NCBI GenBank assembly: GCA_008501835.1
Contig: QQUB01000854.1
Coordinates: forward strand, 1-11,780
DNA: 11,780 bases
DNA from: Bacteroidota bacterium
Lineage (GTDB): Bacteria > Bacteroidota > Bacteroidia > Chitinophagales > Saprospiraceae
Reading direction: 5' to 3'
Positions 6,434 to 11,780 of the stretch are shown here, piece after piece. Under the pieces are notes generated by a model. The model worked only from the letters and a program-made list of their open reading frames with translations, had not been told where the DNA came from and made no database searches. How positions within the stretch are numbered: the stretch's first letter is position 1; the number at the start of each line of letters is the position of its first letter. Both the position numbers and the translations under genes were made by a program.

Positions 6434-8956
6434 ATGAAATGGATTAGGAGGTTTAAAAACCAAGGCTTTCGTTTTTGTTTAACAGGAATACTCATCCTGT
6501 TTTTTTCAAGTATCACAATGTTATTCAGTCAGGAAGTTCCTATTTGGAAACCCGTGACTCAATCTGACAACAGAGAAGTCGGTATTCAGGTTATTGAATC
6601 CGATATTGAACGAACTGTATTAGAGTACTCGGTAAACGGTTACTTTTTTGAACAATTGATGATTGACGATCAACCCTACATGAAAGTAGTGCTTCCTGGT
6701 GCTACTCCTTTAATGATGAAAGGATTTCCAAACCTTCCTAAGGTAAGGAAAAACATCATTATTCCTGATGATGCCAAGATGCAATTTAAGGTTATCGCCA
6801 CAGAAGACACAATGCTTACTACTGATTTAATAGCACCGTCAAAGGGTCACCTTCCCAGAACTGTAGACCCTGATACAATTCCCTACACATTCGATGAATT
6901 TTATCAAAAAAACGAATGGTTTCCGGAAGGACCATTTGAGCTTGGAGAGGCCTTTATTTTTAAGGATTATCGGGGACTTACACTTCAATTTAACCCTTTT
7001 CAGTTCAATCCGGCCGAAAAAACCCTTAGGGTTATTACCAAATTCAGGGTTGAAGTATTTGTTGACAGGGGAACGACTGGTGAAAACATTAAAAACAGAA
7101 CAAGGGATGAGATAAAAATCTCTCCGGACATGAAGAAAATCTATCAGCGACAATTTCTGAATTACGATTTTCTCACAGCAAGGTATACTCCGATCGAAGA
7201 AGGTCCAGGAAGACTTTTGATCATTGTCTATGATGATTTTGCCTCATCGATTACCCCGTTTGTTGAATGGAAAACAAGCAAAGGGATCCCGACGGTAGTT
7301 GCCAGGTATCCAACTGATATTTCCGCAGGCTCAGGTAATATTAAGAATTATATCCAAACCCTATATAATGCATCAGAGGGTTTGACCTATATTATTCTTG
7401 TAGGAGATTCCGACCAGATCCCAACGCTTACCGGAGACCATGCAGATGCTGCCCCTTCCGACCCAATGTATGTAAAACTGGAAGGCAGTGATCATTATCC
7501 TGATGCTTTTATTTCAAGGATCTCTGCAACTACAGCTGCGGAAGTAACCTACCAGGTCACAAAATTTATTAATTACGAAAAATCACCGGATACCGGCAGC
7601 AGTGCTTCCTGGTATGAAAAAGGAACCGGTATTGCATGTGATCAGGGAACTCCAAAAGATTGGGAACGAGCTGATCTTCTTAGAACTGATTTGCTAAGCT
7701 ATGGTTATACCCTGGTAGATCAAATTTATGACCCGGGCGCAACCGATACTGATGTTTCTAACGCCATTAATGATGGCAGAAGTATTATTAACTACCTTGG
7801 TCATGGAGGAACTACAAACTGGACTACTACCGGATTTAACAATGCCGATATCGATGCGCTGACAAATTCCAATAAACAACCATTTATTATCGATGTTGCC
7901 TGTGTGAATGGATTCTTTACTAAAACAGGTGGTGATTGTTTTGCAGAAAGATGGTTAAAGGCCGGAACTTTAACCCAGCCTAAAGGAGCCATTGGAATTT
8001 ATGCTGCTTCAACCAATGCAGATTGGGTGCCTCCATGTGTAATGCAGGCCGAAGCCATTGACCTGCTAATAGCAGAAGACGTAGTCACTTTGGGTGGCCT
8101 GTGTTTTAATGGTGTAATGCAGGCACTGGATGATTATCCATATGGACAAGGGCAAAAACTTATGGAACAATATAATTTGTTCGGAGATTGCACCATGGAA
8201 GTCCGTACACAAAAAACAAAGGAAATGGATGTTGTGCATGCCACCTCTGCTCCTGCTTATACAAATGATTTTGTTGTAGCAGTAAAGAAAAAAGGCACAA
8301 GCAGCATGGTGCCTGAGGCCACAGTAACTTTGACAAAAGACGGAAAAATTGTTGGATCAAAAACCACCGATACAACTTATCCGGATAAGGGCACTGCCAA
8401 ATTTTCATTCAATGAAAGTTCTGGCAAAATGAAAGTAACGGTGACGAAACCAAATTATGCCCCTTACTTTGGAGAAGTATCCCTTATACCAATGTATGGT
8501 AAACTCTGGATTAGCCTTCATGGAGGAATGACGTATCCGTATGATGACTGGTATGAAGAAACAGCTTGTTTTAATGCCATTGTTAATTTAGAATATCATT
8601 TTTATAACTACTGGGCTGCAGTGCTCGAAGTAGGTTATAACAATTTCAAAACAGTTGGTGAATTGAACAATGATCCCTGGTGGAATATTTCTGCCACAGT
8701 CAGACGGATCTACCCAATTAAACAATTCAGGCCTTTCGTAAATGCAGGTCCCGGATATTATATTCCTAAAGATGGTGATCACCAGGTAGGTGTCAAAACA
8801 GGTATTGGCGTAGATTACCTATTGAGTGAAAACATCACTTTGGAAATGGGTACGGATTTTCACAATGTCTTTGATGTTTATGATTCTCTTAAGGAAAGAA
8901 CTGAAAATAAAGCTTTTCAGCATTTTCATGCAGGGGTATTGTTTAAAATCAAATAA
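6434..8956 (+). CDS. Gingipain-like C25 cysteine protease with C-terminal beta-barrel
   Basis: An 840-residue exported protease. Domains in order: signal peptide (about 1-33, ending LFSQ); C25 propeptide (about 50-250); peptidase C25 domain (about 251-595); Ig-like domain (about 600-685); C-terminal domain (about 688-840). Catalytic His457 (NYLGHGG) and Cys490 (DVACVNG) are 33 residues apart, the spacing I recall for gingipain RgpB (His211/Cys244). Tyr251 starts YTPIEEGPGR after Arg250, matching the RgpB maturation site, and Asp409 lines up with the RgpB Arg-pocket Asp163, so Arg specificity and self-processing are likely. The C-terminal 150 residues hold eight amphipathic strands (from KLWISLHGGMTYPY to HFHAGVLFKIK) like an OmpA/OmpX-type barrel; there is no T9SS sorting domain. 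It seems monocistronic, with a strong terminator after it. The protease call is firm; the barrel is a strong inference; the side of the membrane on which the protease faces is unknown. Confidence 0.92.
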   Translation: MKWIRRFKNQGFRFCLTGILILFFSSITMLFSQEVPIWKPVTQSDNREVGIQVIESDIERTVLEYSVNGYFFEQLMIDDQPYMKVVLPGATPLMMKGFPNLPKVRKNIIIPDDAKMQFKVIATEDTMLTTDLIAPSKGHLPRTVDPDTIPYTFDEFYQKNEWFPEGPFELGEAFIFKDYRGLTLQFNPFQFNPAEKTLRVITKFRVEVFVDRGTTGENIKNRTRDEIKISPDMKKIYQRQFLNYDFLTARYTPIEEGPGRLLIIVYDDFASSITPFVEWKTSKGIPTVVARYPTDISAGSGNIKNYIQTLYNASEGLTYIILVGDSDQIPTLTGDHADAAPSDPMYVKLEGSDHYPDAFISRISATTAAEVTYQVTKFINYEKSPDTGSSASWYEKGTGIACDQGTPKDWERADLLRTDLLSYGYTLVDQIYDPGATDTDVSNAINDGRSIINYLGHGGTTNWTTTGFNNADIDALTNSNKQPFIIDVACVNGFFTKTGGDCFAERWLKAGTLTQPKGAIGIYAASTNADWVPPCVMQAEAIDLLIAEDVVTLGGLCFNGVMQALDDYPYGQGQKLMEQYNLFGDCTMEVRTQKTKEMDVVHATSAPAYTNDFVVAVKKKGTSSMVPEATVTLTKDGKIVGSKTTDTTYPDKGTAKFSFNESSGKMKVTVTKPNYAPYFGEVSLIPMYGKLWISLHGGMTYPYDDWYEETACFNAIVNLEYHFYNYWAAVLEVGYNNFKTVGELNNDPWWNISATVRRIYPIKQFRPFVNAGPGYYIPKDGDHQVGVKTGIGVDYLLSENITLEMGTDFHNVFDVYDSLKERTENKAFQHFHAGVLFKIK

Positions 8957-8985
8957 CCTCTGAATCCGTTCTGGTAAATCGTAGC

Positions 8986-9022
8986 AATAAACCCGACAAT
9001 CTCCCTGATTGTCGGGTTTATT
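8986..9022. terminator. Strong intrinsic terminator, 15-bp stem
   Basis: AATAAACCCGACAAT (8986-9000) and ATTGTCGGGTTTATT (9008-9022) pair perfectly around a seven-base loop, with T-rich sequence on the 3' side and A-rich sequence on the 5' side. It lies 29 bp after the protease stop and ends its transcript. The A/T flanks would allow function in both directions. Confidence 0.88.
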
Positions 9023-9098
9023 ATTGTATGCCACTTAAATGCAACACATAGGCAAATTTTTGGGACAAATGGAGTAACACCTGCATGTAAAAGGAAGG

Positions 9099-9106
9099 TA
9101 ATTTTG
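9099..9106 (+). promoter_or_regulatory. Candidate Bacteroidota -7 box for the small T9SS protein
   Basis: TAATTTTG matches TAnnTTTG and lies 17 bp before the ATG at 9124, after the terminator. No TTTG -33 element is found at the usual spacing; TTTG at 9059-9062 is too far away. Confidence 0.4.
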
Positions 9107-9123
9107 AATTAACAATTAAGCTT

Positions 9124-9663
9124 ATGCATATTTCAAAAATTCCTAAGCAAACCGGCATATTTTTTCCTGTACTACTTATTGGGTTTCTAATCGCATTTAC
9201 CCTTAATCTGAATGCTCAATCCATAGAACGGCAGCTGATCTCCTCAACCGGCCATCTTAGTCAGACGGAGCATCTGACTGTCTCAGCCACCGCCGGAGAA
9301 ACCGTTATCCAAACAGCCACTATCGAAGAGATCATCCTCACCCAGGGTTTTCAACAACCTAATGAAAATGACTTCGTAGGTATATGGGAAATAAATGATA
9401 TCCAAATTGAAATATCCATTGCTCCTAACCCGGTTACATCCTGCATCTATCTCACCATGATTGCAGACGCCCCCATGGATATAAAATGTTCGGTTTTTAG
9501 AATGGACGGAACAATGGTTATGCCCCTCAAGCGATGGGAAGTACTGGGCGAATCCATCCAAAAGATCGACTTCACCCCTCTGCCTGCAGGAAGCTACCTG
9601 ATAAGCCTCAGCAGTCCGGGGCATAAAAAGGTTCAGACCTATAAGATCATCAAACAGTGGTAA
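9124..9663 (+). CDS. Small secreted protein with T9SS type A sorting domain
   Basis: A 179-residue exported protein. Residues 1-32 are a signal peptide (IFFPVLLIGFLIAFTLNLNAQ). Residues about 33-80 hold a short module common in Bacteroidota surface proteins: STGHLSQTEHLTVSATAGET, then ILTQGFQQP at 71-79. Residues about 95-179 form a T9SS type A sorting domain: IAPNPV at 99-104, an internal VFRMDGTMV strand, LPAGSYLISLSS, and a C-terminal KVQTYKIIKQW. T9SS should export it across the outer membrane and attach or release it at the surface. There is no recognisable enzymatic passenger, so it may be a small structural or adhesion factor. It lies after the protease terminator with its own -7 box, so it is a separate transcript. 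ATG start at 9124. Confidence 0.85.
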   Translation: MHISKIPKQTGIFFPVLLIGFLIAFTLNLNAQSIERQLISSTGHLSQTEHLTVSATAGETVIQTATIEEIILTQGFQQPNENDFVGIWEINDIQIEISIAPNPVTSCIYLTMIADAPMDIKCSVFRMDGTMVMPLKRWEVLGESIQKIDFTPLPAGSYLISLSSPGHKKVQTYKIIKQW

Positions 9664-9895
9664 TTAGAGCATGTTTAAATTTTTATTTATGGAAAATCAA
9701 TCTCTTATCCCAAAAGTATTGCAGCCGGTAGCGGAAAATTGGATAGTTGAATAATTGGATAAATGGAGTCTGTTATCCATCCTTCCATTTTATCCATTCT
9801 TCCCCTGGAAATGGAATAACATTTTATCGGGTACAAAAATCTCGAATAAAAATTTTAACCATACTCTTATTTCGAAAAAAACAAAACAGCATATC
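9664..9895. other. Intergenic region before the surface fibre gene
   Basis: This 232-bp AT-rich spacer has no plausible gene. It contains GGATAAATGGA (9757-9767) facing TCCATTTTATCC (9784-9795), an inverted repeat with one bulged base, plus direct repeats of TTGGATA nearby (9750-9765 region). The hairpin may end the preceding transcript, but no T-run follows. No -7 consensus was found upstream of 9896. Confidence 0.4.
9757..9795. repeat. Imperfect inverted repeat after the T9SS protein gene
   Basis: The left arm GGATAAATGGA and right arm TCCATTTTATCC pair with one bulged base around a 16-base centre that includes TTATCCATCC, which can also pair with the left arm. It may be a weak terminator or a regulatory hairpin. 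The pairing is visible; function is not established. Confidence 0.4.
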
Positions 9896-11780
9896 ATGAA
9901 AAATATATATACCGTTTTTTCCTTGCTCATAATACTTTTCTTAAGTGTCCAGACTCTCTGTGCCCAGGTTCCATCCGGTTTTAACTATCAGGCCGTCGTC
10001 AGGGATGAGGAGGGCAATCTTCTTAAAAACACAGATGTAAATGCTCGTTTCACCATTTTCAATGAAACTATGGACGTATTTGAGGTAACCTATGATTTGA
10101 CCACCAACGATTTCGGATTGATCAATGTGGTAATCGGTCATGAATCATTGGAATACGAAAACATTGACTGGAAACAGGGACCCTACGACCTCCTGGTAGA
10201 GCTTGATAGCGGCAACGGGTTTAATAATTTGGGGTCTACGCCAATCATGGCTGTACCCCTGGCCAATTTTGCCCTGGAGGTAGCTGACAAAAATGACGCA
10301 GATGCAGACCCGGAAAATGAAATCCAGCAAATTTCAAAATCTGGAAATACCATCATACTCTCGGATGGTGGCTCCGTCACAGATGAGGTGGATGACGCAG
10401 ATGCTGATCCACTGAATGAGCTGCAAATCCTCGTACAGGACGGCAACACCATCAACCTTTCCCACGAAGGGGGTAGCGCCACAATCGACGTTAACGACGC
10501 AGACGCTGATCCCGAAAATGAGCTGCAAACCCTTTCTCAGGATGATAATACCATTAGCTTGTCTAATGGTGGAGGTTCAGTCACCTTAGATATCAATGAC
10601 GCAGATGCAGACCCGGAAAATGAAATCCAGATACTTGAGAAGTTTGAAAACATGATTAAGCTATCCAATGACGGCGGTTCTGTTATTGACGAGGTAGACG
10701 ACGCAGACGCCGATCCAGCCAATGAGATCCAGCAAATTTCCAAAATGGGCAATACGATTATACTTTCTAATGGCGGAGGTACTGTCAACGATGAAGTAAA
10801 CGATGCGGATGCGGATGCTGCAAATGAACTTCAGGAATTGTCTTTTGATACAGAAAGTAACACACTTTCCATTTCCAATGGGAACAGCGTAATCATTCCT
10901 TCCGGAGGAACCGATGCCGATGCCGATCCCACCAATGAAATCCAAACCCTCGGGCTCGACGGACTGGAATTGAGTATCGAGGGAGGCAATACTGTCATTT
11001 TACCCGCTAACGAAATTCTGGCAGATGAGGACAACGATACAAAAATCCTGGTAGAAAAAACGACCGACGATGACCTGATCCGTTTTGAAACAGATGGTAA
11101 GGAATATTTCAGGATGAACAACGGGCGTTTGGATATTCTGAATACAGGTGGCTCCGTTTTCTACGGATTGGAGGCAGGTCTGAATGACGATCTCACCAAT
11201 AACAATAATACTTTTATCGGCAATAGCGCCGGTAAAATGAACACCACAGGTTATGCCAATTCAGTGGTAGGACGCAATGCGATGTATGACAACCAATCCG
11301 GGTTTTCCAATGCTGCTTTGGGTAATTATGCTTTGCGTTTCAACACAACCGGCTCCCTGAATTTAGCAGCAGGACGAGCAGCACTTTATGAAAATGAAAC
11401 AGGAGCAGCCAATACAGCACTTGGATATTCAGCGATGTTCAAAAACATTAGTGGAAATGCCAATGTAGCCATTGGTTCTAAAGCACTGTATAACAATACG
11501 GAAAAGGATAACCTGGTTGCCGTCGGGGATTCTGCACTATATAACAATGGAATTGGTGCGACTACCTTTTCAGAGGCAAGATATAACACAGCTGTTGGGT
11601 CAAAGGTTATGTTTAGTAACACTACAGGATACAGAAATAGTGCTATGGGATTTAAAACCTTGTACGCCAATGAAACTGGAAAAAATAATTCAGCCTTCGG
11701 GTATTTTTCCATGAATGAAAATATATCCGGAAATGACAATACCGCAATGGGATATCGATCTCTGCGATATAATACCTCCG
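9896..11780 (+). CDS. Large surface fibre protein, Asp-rich and YadA-head repeats (partial)
   Basis: The first 628 codons of a gene that runs off the right edge with no stop. Signal peptide at residues 1-24 (ending LCAQ). Residues about 25-130 form an N-terminal beta-domain common in Saprospiria proteins: VPSGFNYQAVVRDEEGNLL, FGLINVVIG, NIDWKQGPYDLLVELD, MAVPLANFALE. Residues 134-375 hold seven repeats starting at D134, 167, 201, 235, 269, 303 and 340. Each is about 34 residues: DADADPxNEIQ, a short strand, GNTIxLSNGGGSV. After a DEDNDTKI linker (377-384) and a small domain, residues about 440-628 carry about ten 17-residue repeats of the NTAxGxxALxxNTTG type, as in YadA-like trimeric adhesin heads and tail-fibre-like proteins. 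Relatives often end in a peptidase S74 self-cleaving chaperone or a sorting signal; that end is outside the window. The role is probably adhesion. Confidence 0.85.
   Translation, partial: MKNIYTVFSLLIILFLSVQTLCAQVPSGFNYQAVVRDEEGNLLKNTDVNARFTIFNETMDVFEVTYDLTTNDFGLINVVIGHESLEYENIDWKQGPYDLLVELDSGNGFNNLGSTPIMAVPLANFALEVADKNDADADPENEIQQISKSGNTIILSDGGSVTDEVDDADADPLNELQILVQDGNTINLSHEGGSATIDVNDADADPENELQTLSQDDNTISLSNGGGSVTLDINDADADPENEIQILEKFENMIKLSNDGGSVIDEVDDADADPANEIQQISKMGNTIILSNGGGTVNDEVNDADADAANELQELSFDTESNTLSISNGNSVIIPSGGTDADADPTNEIQTLGLDGLELSIEGGNTVILPANEILADEDNDTKILVEKTTDDDLIRFETDGKEYFRMNNGRLDILNTGGSVFYGLEAGLNDDLTNNNNTFIGNSAGKMNTTGYANSVVGRNAMYDNQSGFSNAALGNYALRFNTTGSLNLAAGRAALYENETGAANTALGYSAMFKNISGNANVAIGSKALYNNTEKDNLVAVGDSALYNNGIGATTFSEARYNTAVGSKVMFSNTTGYRNSAMGFKTLYANETGKNNSAFGYFSMNENISGNDNTAMGYRSLRYNTS
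10292..10945 (+). repeat. Seven coding repeats of about 102 bp, DADADPxNE type
   Basis: Units start at 10295, 10394, 10496, 10598, 10700, 10802 and 10913, with steps of 99, 102, 102, 102, 102 and 111 bp. A 36-bp stretch is identical at 10292-10327 and 10595-10630, 303 bp apart. Each DxDxDPxNE has acidic residues at positions 1, 3, 5 and 9, as in thrombospondin type 3-like or dockerin-like calcium loops. Unit 6 has Ala instead of Pro. Confidence 0.85.
11213..11780 (+). repeat. YadA-like head repeats, about 17 residues each
   Basis: About ten units with an xNTAxGxxALxxNTTG consensus run to the window edge, a 51-bp period. One unit near 11540-11590 is enlarged by an insertion (NGIGATTFSEA). Such repeats form left-handed beta-rolls in trimeric adhesin heads. 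Confidence 0.75.

Noticed and set aside
6434..6532. Lipoprotein signal in the protease (Cys15)
   Set aside because: Cys15 precedes the hydrophobic core and has no lipobox before it; an ordinary signal peptide ending near LFSQ fits better.
10292..10945. CRISPR-like array because of regular spacing of about 102 bp
   Set aside because: The repeats are in one continuous reading frame, vary by synonymous and conservative changes, and the segments between them are also related to each other.
10145..11739. Several open frames of 60-120 codons on the minus strand opposite the surface fibre gene
   Set aside because: Their Ser-rich, repetitive products are the antisense of the Asp-rich and head repeats; the plus frame is open throughout from a signal peptide.

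Overview
The window comes from a member of the Bacteroidota, most like a marine Saprospiria/Lewinella-type organism; the lineage is inferred from gene content alone. The signs are a Reg_prop (two-component regulator propeller) sensor start, type IX secretion (T9SS) sorting domains, a gingipain-family C25 protease, Bacteroidota-type -7 promoter boxes (TAnnTTTG), AT-rich spacers with few Shine-Dalgarno sites, and a Saprospiria-style surface protein with Asp-rich DADADP repeats followed by YadA-like head repeats.

Left part, all on the minus strand. At the left edge lies the 5' end of a Reg_prop sensor gene, cut by the window, with no ordinary start codon and a perfect 22-bp palindrome just upstream. 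Next is a frameshifted orphan remnant of a T9SS C-terminal sorting domain (439-601). Then come a YfcC/DcuC-family transporter (667-2052), a transglutaminase-fold lipoprotein (2162-3613) and an NmrA-like NAD(P)-binding protein (3711-4709).

Middle, a divergent promoter at 4710-4911. To the right it serves an AraC-type regulator whose N-terminus resembles a decayed histidine-kinase ATPase domain, and a SnoaL-like protein 28 bp downstream, probably in the same operon. The spacer holds outward-facing -7 boxes on both strands, two TTTGTTCC direct repeats, and a perfect 10-bp inverted repeat that covers the regulator's start codon. The NmrA-like, AraC and SnoaL-like genes look like one small regulated redox or metabolite module.

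Right part, all on the plus strand. An 840-residue gingipain-like cysteine protease (6434-8956) keeps the propeptide, the catalytic His/Cys pair and the Ig-like domain, but ends in a predicted eight-stranded outer-membrane beta-barrel instead of a T9SS sorting domain. This is the most unusual object in the window. A strong 15-bp-stem terminator follows. Then come a small secreted protein with a normal T9SS sorting domain (9124-9663) and the first 628 codons of a large surface fibre protein (9896 to the right edge), which has seven roughly 34-residue Asp-rich repeats and about ten 17-residue YadA-like head repeats.

No tRNA, rRNA, CRISPR array or insertion sequence was recognised.
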